A stretch of 64,000 nt of DNA. It comes from Paramarasmius palmivorus (taxonomy: Eukaryota > Basidiomycota > Agaricomycetes > Agaricales > Marasmiaceae). The stretch is from contig JAYKXP010000025.1 in assembly GCA_037176845.1 (NCBI GenBank), positions 186,001 through 250,000 on the forward strand, read 5' to 3'. The position numbers and the translations under genes are program-made. Below are positions 13,328-26,058 of this stretch, piece by piece (position 1 is the first letter of the stretch; each line of letters starts with the position of its first letter). A model generated the notes under the pieces. The model saw nothing but the letters and a program-made list of their open reading frames with translations. It made no database searches and was not told where the DNA came from.

Positions 13328-16300
13328 TTACGTGAGTCGCTTGCAGTAGTCTGGGTTGCCTTCAGGGTTCAAAGCCCAAGTCGGCATTGGAATCACTTTG
13401 CCACCAGCGCCTCCAACCTAGCAGTCAAGTACCGTTAACACCGCACGGAGACCAGATAAAGGTGAATACGTACGGCGAAGCTATATACAAAGACCATGAC
13501 TTCCGTTCCTGGTGGGAAAGTGTGAGATGTTGATGTTTAGGAGTACATGATATGAACTCACCTCCGTCAAGGGCGGCCGACATCCTAGAGGGGAATTGAG
13601 CACTGGAACTATGTAGTCTGTGAAGAAAGCTTACAGGAAGTTGTATTTCCTGAACCATCTGGGATGGTACTTGCGCAACCAGAATTGGCTGGCCAAACAC
13701 AGCAGGAAGGTCATGAAGGCAGAGGAGTTGATTCCGACTAAACAAACATGGGAGGTCAGAGCCAGTAACTGGGCTTGGGTGTGGCGTAGGAAGCGTACCA
13801 TTGAAGTACCCGATTGAAGCAGTGAGCATGGGAGTAATAACTTGATCGAATTTCCATGTCGGGAACTTCCTATGCAGCAACCAGAATGGAATGGGCACAA
13901 CGAGCCCGATTAGAATTGACAATGGGATGATCTAGGTGGTGGCACTTGAGTAATTCCGCGGTGCTCTAGCTTTTTGCATCACTCACGCCATATCGACCGG
14001 ATGGAGAGTAAAGATGTTTTGCGAGAGCACCCCAGGCGATTCTAAGTATACAGTTAATTTAAAATCCTTATCCAAAGGATTGCCGTGAAGTACTTACGCG
14101 TCGCTAGTCGAGGAAAGTTGTTAGCATCCGCACGGCCGCCAAATTGAAAGAATCATACCTGTTGAAACTCTGGATAGTACTACCGGACCATGTATTGGTT
14201 CCCTGCACGCTAAGAAGAATCTCTCGGTTTGCGGAAATGACAATTTTCATTATGATGAAATTGAGGAGCGCTAGCGGCAAACAAGGATTATTCAATGTGT
14301 CCATAGTAACTCGAACTCCATGCAAACTCACCTCCGATAACAGCGCCTAAGCTCTGCCTACAAAACAGGTGAAGTTCAAAAAGGTTCCACAAAAAGCCTG
14401 GTATGACGTACATAGTGAAGGTAACACGAGGGGGCGTCTTCGTGTATTGACCTAAAACGACATTAGGTATGCGCACTAGCCACCGAGAGAGAGAAGATAT
14501 CTCACCCATCTTGAGATCTCGGGCCATCGAGCGTCCTTGCTCCGTGGAGTTATAAGCGTACATGGTGAAGTACATGTTGGCCTGTATCGAACATCGGGTG
14601 AGATGGGGAGTTTAACGAACTGAACACGTACATGAGGCTTTCCAGGAATCAGGGCTGCTCCAAGCATCTACAAGCTACTTAGCACAATGGAGCCATTGGG
14701 TAATAACATGCACATACACGAGCGATATCCTCCGTATTACACACAAAACTAGGCATGAAGTCGGTCTGATGTTGTACCATTCCACCGAAGACTACTTACC
14801 AGAGAATAGCGTACAATGTCGTGATGATAGGCAGGAACAACGCAGCGAAACCAACTGCGATGAAGAAGGCCCACCTGTCAAGATACGTCAATTGTGGCGA
14901 CAGGTTAGAGCTTAACAACATACCAAGGTAATTGTGAGTGTCCGGTGTAATTAGTAGCCATTCCAATCGCCAAAGAGCCGACGAACATGGCGGTATACCA
15001 CCAATACGGTACCTTCAACACTACGTTAATTTCCGTGGTTTCCTGTTCATGAAAGAACTCACTTCTTTGTACGCCTTCATCTTCTCATAGTGAGCTAGAC
15101 GCTTATGTTAGCGAAGAAAGTTGAGGTATCCAAAGTCGGTCCTAACCGTCCACGACTTCATTTTTCTGATAGTAAAAGACATGTAAGTATTAGTCAAGTA
15201 TGTTCACCGTCGAGCTTACCCTGGCTGACTTGATGGCGTCCCAAACCTGCCTCCCGTTCCATATGATGATGTGCGTGACTGCTTCGTTGTCAGTAAGAGT
15301 AAGGCCCATCTTCAAAAGACATACTAGTGGCTCCGAAGGACAAGCTGTAACCGATCTTTGCCACAGCCTGGGACGCGGCAAAGTAGGGCAGTCCATACGC
15401 TGCCAGTTTCTCTTCGTTAAGCGTGAAGTCGTCGTTCAAAATCATAGTCTGATCATATTTGCTACCGTTCTCTCGGAAGAGAAGCTGCATCGAAATTGGT
15501 GAGACTACAGCAGTATATGAAGAGCGAATGTACATACCTGACTCAAGAAGGGAAAACGTTGAGCATGCCAAACGTTGTTGGCGTAGACTCCAACGAAGGT
15601 AAGACTAGAAAACATTAGCGGGGGCATCCTCTGTTTCCAGTAGTTGAACGCACATGCAAATCAACATCCCAACTGGTAGCACGACATGAGTTCTATATTA
15701 GTCTGGGATCTTATAAGGAGCGGCTTACCGTACATCGAGAGCTGGGTCTGAATAGGTTGGAACAGAGCACCATACGCTGAACCACCACTCCCAATGTAGT
15801 TCCAGTCTAGATGGCTCATTAGCCGTGCACAATCTACTGAGCCTGCAGGTGAGCTCACCTAGACAGATCGAGAACATGCCGAGCCCTTCATTACCCGCAG
15901 CACCTCCAAAGATTCTCGTTACCCAAGCGCTATCTCTACGAGCAAGACAGAAGACTGATATTCCCGTCAAAAGAGGCGCGATGTACTCGGGGAACCATTC
16001 CCAGATGACTGTATAGGCGAGTTAGCGAGACGACGAAGAGTACCGCATTGATAGGGGTAACATACAAATACCAACGAAAAGAACCCAAAAAAACTTGATA
16101 CGTTTCTGCTGGAGAATGTTCTCCTGGCCACGGTGCAGAACATCCATCATCTGGACCGTAGGCATGAGGTTGGGGAACACAGCGTATGTCGGGTAGACTA
16201 AGAAGCTTCGCATCATGCCTACAACGAATTTCAGCGAGACGTGAAATTTCTGAATAAACTATCCCTCACCGGCCAAACCGTACCCCAGCAACTGACTCCC

Positions 16301-17084
16301 GAGTAAGGTGAAGATAGCGACAGCTGTGTTGGGCGTGTAGTCGTAGAACAAATCATCGGCCGCGAAGATGTTGATAGCCAGTGCGCCGTGGGTTGCAGCT
16401 GCACTCATGATGAGGATCCCAGTGTGCTCCTTGATATTGAATTTGCTAGGATTCATGAACCTCCAGAAGGCGGTATTTGCGGTCTGCAAATATGGATTGG
16501 GGTTACCAGGGCCAGGGATAACGGCATGCAGGAACCGCCCAATGATATATGCAGCGGTCTGGAGGAAAAGCTGGGAGACGTAGACAAGCTGAGGACGGAA
16601 AGCCTGAAAAGGAATCAGTCAACTGCATATGCTTCTGGAAGTGAACGTACGAAAATCTGACTGAGTACAGCGCCGAAGCATGATAAACCGATAGCTGTGA
16701 ACCAGAGCCGGAACGTCCAAACGGGTTCTGTTGGATCGTCCTGCCGGAAAAGGATTTGTGTTTATTCGGTTCGAGTAGCTTGGATACGCACCTCTAGTGA
16801 AATAAGACGGAGAGCCCAGTCGTCCGAAGTATCTATTCGATATAATATAAATGAAACTTTTAGGCTTCTATAACAACATTGAACATACCGATAGGCCTCT
16901 CTTTCCCATCCGCACCCAAGTCGATCGCCCGTACATCCTCATACACATCTCCTATCTCCCAAGAAGGGTCGACCTTTGCTTTCTCCATAACAGGAGTTTC
17001 TACCAGGTCAGACTCCTTCCCCTTCTCATCTTCGAATGAATCTGCACCAGGAGAGCGCGGCGTCTTGGACAACGTCTCCATCAT
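13328..17084 (-). CDS. OPT-family oligopeptide transporter
   Basis: A gene of many short exons starting MMETLSKTPRSPG at 17084 and ending CKRLT-stop at 13328. The N-terminus is a charged cytosolic region (about 75 residues). Hydrophobic blocks follow: LWFTAIGLSCFGAVLSQIFA, RPQLVYVSQLFLQT, then WRFMNPSKFNIKEHTGIL, ALAINIFAADDLFYD, GSQLLGYGLAGMMRSFLVYP, FPTWKFDQVITPMLTASIGY and, near the end, WFRKYNFLLSAALDGG and GGAGGKVIPMP. These are the conserved signatures of the OPT family (PF03169), proton-coupled carriers of small peptides or glutathione-like substrates, with about 12 to 16 membrane spans, usually in the plasma membrane. The substrate cannot be told from sequence. No frame break was noticed. 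Confidence 0.9.
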
Positions 17085-19117
17085 GAGTGCTGAGTGCTCC
17101 GTCCGACCGAGATGGAGTGGTGTACAGGAAACCTTGCCAGGTGACCTTGATAAAGCATGGAGTAGTCGCTTCCTTATAAATGCAGATCATTGGCCAGGCC
17201 CGTAGGGGGTCGGTTCATTTGATAAGTCTTCTCGGGTATCAGCTTCCTTCCGCCACAGGGAGATAAGAGTTGCTACATTCTTCATGGAACCTTGTGATAG
17301 AAAATTGAATAGCGTAGATATCGATGACAGTGGCGTAGTGCGCGACGTTATTTGCTGAACCCGTGCTCAGTTGTGCCTCCCTTCCAGTACGAGTATGCTC
17401 TCAACCGTTTGAAGATTGGACCTGAGCGGAAGACCCCATCGGTGAAATTTGTCTACGAGCTAAACGATTTTGCACCCGTTCATGGTTATCTGCCTCCGTA
17501 ACTGGGAGTATGTCGGAAGATCAAGTGAGTGCGCCTTGTACCATCTGACCTGTTGTACATACGTCCATCCTCGTCCACTTTGAGCGTATTTGATGTCGTA
17601 TTTGTACCTGGCCCGAACCATTGAAATAATAGATAGAAGTCGTGCCATTGCATGATTTGGTAACCCGAACCCGTCCCAGCGGCGTCCCAGTAGCCTGTCG
17701 CGAATATTTTTCCAGGCAGGCCCTCGCCCGCAATTTGAGGTAGGCGTAGGCGATATAAATATCGTGTGTCGCGTGACACCGTGAGTGCCTAAATGCATTG
17801 GCCTATTCCAAGGTCAACGAATAGTCGATCCAGTTAGTTGCATGGCAAGGATGTCATTGCGAGTAGATAGCATTGCGGGCCGCGTTGATACGAAAGCATG
17901 TGCACTGAGAACCTCATCGGTATCAAAATATGAATGATAATGTCATGCCTATCAGTCAGGCTTCCCGGGGAGCTCGCAACCCTTCACCAGCCCTTCAATA
18001 CTTCACTCAACAAAGCTATCGCGCCCCTGTAGCTTTTCCACGCGTCCAGTATCATTTGGGGTTCGCTGGTATAGAGAAAAAAAAGATTGAAGAGACACCA
18101 TGGGGATGACGCCTGACGCGCGAAAATTCCTTATTCAGGTTATGATGAGTTATTCGTAAAAACATGGTTTTTGAAAAACTCACTTAAGCATGTAGTTCAG
18201 GTGCGCGACACAAGAGAACAACAGGTACGAAGGGAGAAATAGACACGCAGTCGTCGACATGGGTGTTTTGAGAGGATGTATAAGCGCGGCAAATTAGCCG
18301 CGCGGTTCTATCGACCTACTATATCCTCCTTCGCCTGTCCAGTCTATCCTCAGTCCGCAAACCTCGCCAGAAACCCCAGAAACCCCAGAAAAAAACTGCA
18401 GGAATTCTCTGGAGTCACTGCGGGATCTAACGAGGCTCCACTCATACTCTATTCACCGGTGAATGAGGTGAGAAATGTCGTCAAAGTTCGGGCAAAGGTC
18501 TCGTCAGTCATTCGATGCAAAATAGTCAAGACATTCTACTTACGGTCTAATAGGGACGCAAGCTCGACTATATGGCTAGCACAACTCATAATCTTGACTC
18601 GGAGACGCAGGGTGTGAAGCTTGTGAAGGATTCTAGATTTCTGCCAGCATTGCTGGCACTGTCGGGAGTGGTACGTACTCCCTCAACTTACCCTCTTTCC
18701 GTTACTGGGTTAATATTCCTTTGGAAATCGCCCAGAGTGAATGAATACCTATATTCTGCTCGATGCATGAAGAAAGACCCTTTGGTGCTGCAGGGGTGCG
18801 TGTTCGTTCTCAGATTTCCGCATGACATGGTTCGAATGAATCACTCTTGTAGGAGACCAGGGCCCAGGGTTTAGAGAGAAAGCCGCCTTTCCCTTTTCCT
18901 TCTACTACAACCATCCGAGTAGGGCAAGCAGAGAATACATCATATCTACCATTCAGATGCGGGATCTGATACGGGATTCTTCTATCAGGGCGTCTCCACC
19001 ACTACCGCCCATGACTTCGCCGTCTTTTGATCATCACTGAAGTTGACGCTCGGAGGCAGTGGCCTTGAATAGAGGCCTTAAAGTCCTCCTGATATTCGAT
19101 ACCTGATCCCACGAACC
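17085..19117. other. 2 kb spacer, no firm gene
   Basis: Lies between the divergent OPT gene and the first WD40-like gene. Two short frames were considered: 17486-17779 on minus (97 aa, no motif) and 18572-18874 on plus (starts MASTTHNLDSETQG, has a GTACGT donor after 33 codons, but the spliced frame stops at once). I do not call either. CCAGAAACCCCAGAAACCCCAGAA near 18370-18390 is a small tandem repeat. Confidence 0.5.
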
Positions 19118-20800
19118 ATGATCATCTCACGCTTCAACCCCCTCCTTTTATCCTTCGCCATCCTTACCGTCAATGCCGGGCTACAATGGTTCGACGATTT
19201 GGAAATAGGTGGTCAAGTCAAAGTCCAGTCATCGTCAGGTTACAATTGGGACGCCCTTATCCCTGATTCCGAATCAAAGCCACTTCCATCTTTTCTCCCT
19301 GGTCATCCCAAAAAGAGAGGCGGCGAAATCGGATGTATCCAAATTCCTAGCCTAGCTGGCATTCATGGTCCCTGCAGCTCTACGGAAAACTTGTTGCCAA
19401 GCCGTCAGGCTGGGCTTATTGCAGTCAGCATGGACGGTGCTTTATTGGCCGTGTGCGAACGACACGGCAGCGAGATCTTCATTTACAACACAAATACCCT
19501 AAAAATTCAACATCGATTGAACAGTCGCCATGGGATGGGCAGTGTTAGGGGTATGCTCTTCGGGGCGGGCTCGAGGCTGGTCGTGTCGTCATATGTCGGA
19601 GGAATGCCAGGAAAATCGGTTATCAGGGTTTTTGACCTGGATAGGCAGTCGAACCATGGTGTAGAGGCGATGAAGAATAGGACGCTCGACGCGTACAAGG
19701 CTGTCCTTCAGGAGTCGCAACACATGCCTCATGCGATCGCTTCTGAGCGACTCGAGGAGATGGTTTCTACCTTGATTTGGGAGACGCGGCTTCAGGGGGA
19801 TATTGATGAGGGATGGGCGTATGAAGGATTTCTTCACAGCTTCCGGAGTGCTTCTGATTGCAGTCGGCCTTTGAGCATTGACGGCAGGTATCTGATCTCG
19901 TCTTATGGTGGCATCAGTACCAGTGTAGTCGATATCGCCCCCGATGATTCTCGGCCACCACAACGTCTTTTGACTCTCCCCTTGGACTCCCAGACCTATG
20001 GCAGAGATATCGCCGTACACTTCACGAACACTTCCTCTCAAGGCCAGCCGTTGATCGCCACGATCTCCCCAGGGGAGGATGAGGGGGATGAGCATCGCCA
20101 TCTGCGCATATGGAACGCTGTGACGGGAAACATTGAACACGTGTTCCCTGTACCGAAGGGTGTTGATTGGAATTCGGTGTCGTTCACTCGATGCGGGGTC
20201 AGCTTTTCACCTGATGGCAAAATGGGCGTCATGAGCCTGTCCTCCTTCGAGACCAACTATCAGTTATGGCATGTGGAAAATGGGACGGCCTCTTGGTCTA
20301 TCAAAGCCGATGGGCTCAGTTTGCACCGAGATGGCCCAATAGCGTTCTCGACGGATGGGGAGCTCGTCTTCAGTACAAACGGCGGTCTCTTTTGCAACAA
20401 TGCACACATTGCGGTATACAACACCTCGACGGGTGACCTCATTCATGACTGGGTACTTCGAGACCTAGTTGACCGTGCCACGGATTACATGCTTGACTCC
20501 AAAGTTGTCGCAAGGGATTCGACCATTCAAAAAACCCATTACGCACAAAATGGAATGGTCATTTGTACGCTCAATGATGGCAGCATTGCGCTGTTCGATC
20601 CCAAGACAAACCGCGAAGGATGGATTCCGCCTTCGAAGGTCGAGGAGAAGGAGAAGTCGAATTCTAACACAAAGACTCGGGGTAACCAATCCCAGCTCAT
20701 CACATATGCTATATCAGACACGGAGGTCGCAATGTCACCTGATGGAAACACGTTATACCTTGCTGATGTGGATGGTAATGTCCGGATATGGTCATTGTAA
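19118..20800 (+). CDS. Secreted WD40-like beta-propeller protein, intact copy 1
   Basis: One intron-free frame of 560 residues from the ATG at 19118. Residues 1-21 form a typical signal peptide (hydrophobic LLLSFAILT, cleavage expected after VNA). A mature N-terminal region follows, with SGYNWDALIPDSESKPLPSF. The rest carries degenerate WD-type blades: IAVSMDGALLAVCERHG...IFIYNT, HLRIWNAVTGNIEHVF, VSFSPDGKMGVMSLS...YQLWHVENG, IAFSTDGELVFS...IAVYNTSTGDL, and the closing VAMSPDGNTLYLADVDGNVRIWSL. Function unknown; an extracellular or cell-wall role in binding is only inference. It is the first and best-preserved unit of a three-unit tandem array with a period of about 1.9 kb. Confidence 0.8.
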   Translation: MIISRFNPLLLSFAILTVNAGLQWFDDLEIGGQVKVQSSSGYNWDALIPDSESKPLPSFLPGHPKKRGGEIGCIQIPSLAGIHGPCSSTENLLPSRQAGLIAVSMDGALLAVCERHGSEIFIYNTNTLKIQHRLNSRHGMGSVRGMLFGAGSRLVVSSYVGGMPGKSVIRVFDLDRQSNHGVEAMKNRTLDAYKAVLQESQHMPHAIASERLEEMVSTLIWETRLQGDIDEGWAYEGFLHSFRSASDCSRPLSIDGRYLISSYGGISTSVVDIAPDDSRPPQRLLTLPLDSQTYGRDIAVHFTNTSSQGQPLIATISPGEDEGDEHRHLRIWNAVTGNIEHVFPVPKGVDWNSVSFTRCGVSFSPDGKMGVMSLSSFETNYQLWHVENGTASWSIKADGLSLHRDGPIAFSTDGELVFSTNGGLFCNNAHIAVYNTSTGDLIHDWVLRDLVDRATDYMLDSKVVARDSTIQKTHYAQNGMVICTLNDGSIALFDPKTNREGWIPPSKVEEKEKSNSNTKTRGNQSQLITYAISDTEVAMSPDGNTLYLADVDGNVRIWSL

Positions 20801-21052
20801 AAGATCCGCGTCTGGATGCAAAGCAACGAATTACTAGCCACTTCGAGATTGTACAACCTTCCAAGAACCAAGCTAGTCAGAGAAGAGATTATAATCAATG
20901 AACACCATTTCTGCGTGAGATTACCTCAGGGCGTCCCGCTCTGACTTCTTCGTTCCTTGATTATCACTGGAATGATTGACGCTCATAGGCAGGGGCTCCA
21001 TTAAGTTTCCTGACGCCTGACGTCTCGCAAGTCCACAACTTTCCCCCGAACT

Positions 21053-22740
21053 ATGGTCATCTCCCACATTATCCTGTTCCTTGTATCTTTCTTTATCGTC
21101 ATCGTCAATGCCGGGCAACTTACAAGAACGGTTAGCGGAATTCAACCTAGGTAGTCAAGTCAAAGTCCAGTCATCGTCAGGCTACAATTGGGACGCCCTT
21201 ACTCCTGATTCCGAATCAAAGCCACTTCCGTCTTTTCTTCCTGGCCATCCCAAGAAACGAGACGGCGAAATAGGATGCATCCAGATTCCCAGCCTAGCTG
21301 GCGTTCATGGGCCATGCAGCCCCACAGAAAACCCGTTGCCAAACCGTCAGGCAGGGCTTATTGCAGTCAGCATGGACGGTGCTTTGTTGGCCGTCTGCGA
21401 ACGACACGGGCAGCGAGATCTTCATCTACAACACGAAGACCCTGAAAATTCAACATCGATTGAACAGTCGTCATGGGATGGGCAGTATTGGAGGCATGCT
21501 CTTCGGCGCGGGCTCGAGGCTGGTCGTGGCATCAATTGCCGGAACAGTGCCGCCAGGAAGATCGCTTACCAGGGTTTTTGACTTGGATAGGGAGTCCGAG
21601 TCAAGTCATGGTATAGAAGCAGTGAAGAACAGGACGCTCGACGCGTACAAGGCTTTACTTCAGGAGTCGCAACACATGCCCCGCGCGATCGCTTCTGAGC
21701 GACTCGAGGAGATGGTTTCTACCTTGATTTGGGAGACGCGGCTTCAGGGGGATATCGATGAGGGATGGGCATACGAAGGAAAGTTCCGGTGTGCTTCCGG
21801 ATGCAGTCAGCCTTTGAGCATCGACGGCAGACATTTAATCTCGTCTTATGGTGACATCAGTACCAGTGTAGTCGATATCGCCCCTGATGACTCTCGGCCA
21901 CCACAACGTCTTTTGACTCTCCCTTTGGACTCTCAGACCTATGGCAGAGATATCGCCGTACACTTCACGAACACTTCCTCTCAAGGCCAGCCGTTGATCG
22001 CGACGATCTCCCCAGGGGAGGACGAGGGAGATGAGCATCGCCATCTGCGCATATGGAACGCTGTGACAGGAAACATAGAACACGTCTTTCCTGTACCGAA
22101 AGACATTGATTGGAATTCGAGGTCTTTCGCTCGATCGGGGGTTGTGTTTTCACCTGATGGCAAATTAGGTGTCATGAGCCTGTCGTCCTATGGGGCCACC
22201 TATCAACTATGGCATGTAGAAAATGGGACAGTATTTCGATCCATAAAGTCCGACGGAGGAGCGTCTTTTGATAACTCAATAGCCTTCTCAACGGACGGGG
22301 AGCTCATTTTCGTCGTAAACGGTGGTCCCCATTACAACAGTGCACACATCACGGTATACAACACTTCGACAGGCGACCTCGTTTATGACTGGGTGCTTCA
22401 AGACGTAGTTGACCGTGCCACGGGTTACACGCTTGACTCCAAAGTTGTCGCAAGGGGTTCGAGCATTCGGAGAACCCATTACGCACAAAACGGAATGATT
22501 ATTTGCACGCTCAGCGATGGCAGCATTGCATTGTTCGATCCCAAGACAAACCGCGAAGGATGGATTCCGCCTTTGAAGGTTGAAGAGAAGGAGAAGTCGG
22601 ATTCTAACGCAAAGACTCGGGGTAAACGATCCCAGGCATATGTCCGAATGCCACCATACACGGAGGTCGCAATGTCACCCGATGGAAACATGCTATACCT
22701 TTCTGACGCCGATGGTCACGTCCGTATATGGTCATTGTAA
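21053..22740 (+). pseudogene. Second WD40-like copy, broken in frame
   Basis: Tandem paralogue of the preceding gene, near-identical over most of its length. The signal-peptide start at 21053 (MVISHIILFLVSFF) is present but its frame meets a stop at 21152-21154, because the segment after NAG differs and carries a net 7-base gain relative to copy 1. The frame with QVKVQSSSGYNWDAL then continues until 21408-21410, where GGG replaces the GG of copy 1 and shifts the frame again. From there the propeller is open to the stop at 22740 (477 codons). Two independent shifts favour a pseudogene; an unnoticed intron near 21110-21155 or an assembly error at the G run could rescue part of it. Confidence 0.7.
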
Positions 22741-22980
22741 AAGAGTTGCGTCTGGATGTAAAGCAACGAATCACTAGCTACTTCGAGATTGTACAACCTT
22801 CCAAGAACCAAAACAGTCAGAGATCATAATCAATGAGCACCATTTCAGCGTGAGATCTGATAACGGTCGATTACCTCAGGGCGTCCCGCTCCGACTTCTG
22901 AGTGACTTCAATGTTCCTTGATTATCACGGGAGTTGACGCTCAAAGGTAGCGGACTTCATCAAGTTCCTTGACGTTTCGA

Positions 22981-23560
22981 ATGTCCACAATTGTCCCCCA
23001 AGCCAACTCCCACTTTATCCCGCTTATTGTATCCCTCTTTATTGTCACCGACGGTGCCGGGCTACCATGGTTTGTACCATAGCCGTGGCAAAGCCAGAGT
23101 CTCGTCATCAGGCGACAATTGGGACGCCCTTATCCCTGATTTCGTATTAAATCCACCTCCGTCGTCCCTCCCTGGCCATCCTTAGAAACGAGGTGGCGAA
23201 ATCATGGGATGTATTCAGATACCGAGCGTTGCTGGTTTCTGTGGGCCTTGCAGCTCCATGGATCATGGATCACTCTGTCAGGCTCAGGGGTTTATCGTGC
23301 TCAGCATGAATGGAACATTGCTTGCCGTATGTGATTGATACATCAGTGAAATCCTCATCGACGACATGGAGACATTGGAACCCCAACACCGGTTGAACAG
23401 TCGCCATGGGACGGGAACAATAGAAGGTATGGCGCTCTAGACCGGTGTGCCGTCCAGCGATAGAGGAGTAGCAGGAGGAAAGCTGATCAGGGGTTTGACC
23501 TGCGTATGCAGTCGAAACATAGAGAAGACGCGGTGAAGAATACACCCATCATATAAATGC
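22981..23560 (+). pseudogene. Third WD40-like copy, truncated remnant
   Basis: Similarity to the first two units starts in the upstream region (about 22915) and runs through the signal peptide, GDNWDALIPDF, PGHP and the block around NSRHGTGT, then fades near 23560. Several stops and indels interrupt all frames. About two thirds of the gene is missing. The 3' edge abuts the fungalysin pair. It shows that the array once had at least three units. Confidence 0.75.
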
Positions 23561-23756
23561 CGGAACCACTCTTAATGTTTTTGCTCATACTTGCAGGTAT
23601 GGCGCAGGTGAAATGATCGGAAAAGAACGCCGGCTTTTGAGGGAACTCGTTCAATCTAGCGCGCACAAGAACGAATTCCTAAAAAGGGGTGTGCAACATT
23701 TTTGGTGGAGTAATATGCTTTGATTATAAGTGGGTAGTACACCAGCACATGCCATC

Positions 23757-26058
23757 CTAGCAGCCATCAGGAACGGCCTCGGAGTCTTCGTAATTAGAGG
23801 CATCGACTCCAAGACCCCTACTAGCGAAGACTCTCCATAACAGACACTTGTTGACACCTTCGTACAAATTCTGGTCGGCTTGAATCCAGGCATCGCGAGC
23901 ACTGGTAAAAGTCGGGTTGCAAGGTTGAAGAGTGAGAGCGTTGACAAGGAGACGTAAGAAGACGACGTTTCCTTCGGAAGTTTCGCTATTTGTTCGCGCT
24001 GTGAAAGAAAAACCATGTTTGGCGACGAGGGCAGCATAGACGTTGTGCAGGATATTGGCCCTATGGTTTCTTTCAGCTTGAATAGAAGCAAGACAACTTT
24101 GAGGCACACACCATACTTCACCAATATCGTGAACCGAGTCCGTGCGATCAGCGATAGTGGAGTATCGGAGCGGGTTAACCTCGGGAGCTGTGGAATAAGG
24201 ATAGGAACGGAATCCAGCAGTGTCATTCTTAAGCCACGGTCCTTCGACAAAGTCCTGAACTTCAGGAGAGTTTGAGCGAGTGAACCACCTGTTTTCACAT
24301 CATCAGACGCTGTGAGTGTTCTTATGAAACCAAACTTACTCTGCGACAATGTCAGACCATCCTTCGCTCAGACCGACAGATTCGATGGTCTGCATGCAAC
24401 TAGCAGTACCTCCGCCTGTCATACGATTCGTGAGGCCGTGTGTGAGTTCGTGAATGACAACGTCATTCTGAAGTGCACTGGACCGGCGCGGCTGGAACAG
24501 GTATAGGTCAGAGTTGTGGAAGAGGGCAACGTAAAAAAATCATTTACGTCGGTGAGATCGAAAATGAGCAAGAAGCACATTCCAGGTAGACCACTAAAGA
24601 GAAGGAGTCATGAATGTAGTCATTTGAAAAGTGGATCCCAGCTTACTCTGGAGGGGTGTAGAAAAAGGCATTGTTGGTTGTACGGAACGGATCGTAAACG
24701 TTGATTTTGACAGGATCAGATTCCTCTCCTCCGAGACCAAAGTTATTCTGTTGGAAGTTGAAATGCTTCTCCGTGAAGCCGTAGCGATAGAGAACATCAT
24801 GGAACACATTGCCCAAGTAAAAAGCGTTGATCACAGCGGCGTCAAGATTGGCATCTGTAGACGGGTCCTCATTGGGATCATAGGTGTGCTCAAACGTGAG
24901 ATTATTGCTGGTGGGTGAATAGTCCTCTCCTCCTTTGGTTTTTATCGCAGTAGCTACCACATTGTTACCCCTGAAATATAGTTAAGTTGGTGGACATGCT
25001 GAATACGAGGAGAAATGAGACGAACGTTGTGTTGCCGGTGAACGTCACACCATCAGTACTATGCCATCCAAATCTCGAGGTAGAGACGTCCACAGGGTCA
25101 TTTATGATCTCGAGACCGTCGGTGATACTTTGTTTCCAAACAGGAAGAACCTTATACTGCGAGAGATGACGCATGTCAGCGGCAGTGAACACGATAAAGA
25201 AACTTGCACTAACTGAGGCATGCGCTACGAAATCCGTGACAGAAAGAACGTCTCCGGAGTGAGCATCAACATGGGCCTCGTAGTATGTCCCGTCTTGCTC
25301 GTTTGTGACTTGGAAGACATGAACAAGAGCGACACTACCATCTGGACGTGCCAGATATCCGAGCGTTGGTTCAATCTCGTTCTTTTTCCCATCCAGAGCT
25401 TGTTCGGCCTTGGTAATAGCTGAGTCTACATCAACGGAAGGCACTGAAGGGGCGATGTTCTCTGTTCAAATCCAAGGTTTAGGCATGCACCATGGGTATA
25501 GGGATGATCTGAATACGCACTTGTGTCAACGAAGGATTGACCAAAGGCTACCACTTTGTTGTTCTTCAGAGCAACATTGGCGACTGCATTCACAAAGGAA
25601 ATACCATTCTATCATGAAGCGATTCGTTAGAGTACATTCTTAATGGTCGGGCCATGTGGGCTTACATGTGATTGCCTGACATAGCCGAGTGTATCTGCAC
25701 CGTTAACACCAGACCTGTAAGCCACGCTGCTCTTGTCAATGTTCAGCTGTGATGCCACGAAAGAGACGATCCGGTCCTCGGGAGTAGTTTCAACAAAGGT
25801 CACAGGGATCTCAAGACCATCACCGAAAGTCTATGATGAAATCAACATCAGATTGAGGTATAGTGCAATGTGACGAGGGCATACCTTGTAGTCCGTTGGC
25901 GGGTGGAAAGTTTCAACCCTCAATCCACGGCCAACACTCCTTGCATGGTGAGTACTATACGTAGAAGACACCGGCCAGGGCGAGGCATCGCTGTACGTCG
26001 AGCAGAGGACAGCTAGAAAGACAGAGGAAAGAAGTGTTCTGAATGTAGGCGTTATCAT
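23757..26058 (-). CDS. Extracellular metallopeptidase of the fungalysin (M36) family, copy 1
   Basis: Multi-exon gene from the ATG at 26058 to the stop at 23757. A signal peptide (MITPTFRTLLSSVFLAVLC, cleavage near SDA) is followed by a fungalysin propeptide (FTP-like blocks VASQLNIDKSSVAYRSG, GKKNEIEPTLGYLARPDGSVALVHVFQV, EAHVDAHSGDVLSVTDFVAHAS) and the catalytic domain: NAFYLGNVFHDVLYRYGF, the zinc motif HELTHGLTNRM with GGGTASCM, and LSEGWSD supplying the third zinc ligand Glu. The C-terminal part has HDIGEVW-ANILHNVYAAL and ends AVPDGC. Splicing at GTGTGT...CATAG rebuilds the EVW-A join. Fungalysins are secreted zinc endopeptidases used for protein digestion. No inactivating change was seen. 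A TATA-like AATAAATACC lies about 65 bases upstream of the ATG. Confidence 0.92.

Noticed and set aside
17460..17798. Two overlapping minus-strand frames of 97-112 codons
   Set aside because: They overlap in different frames, with no motif and no splice signals that extend them.
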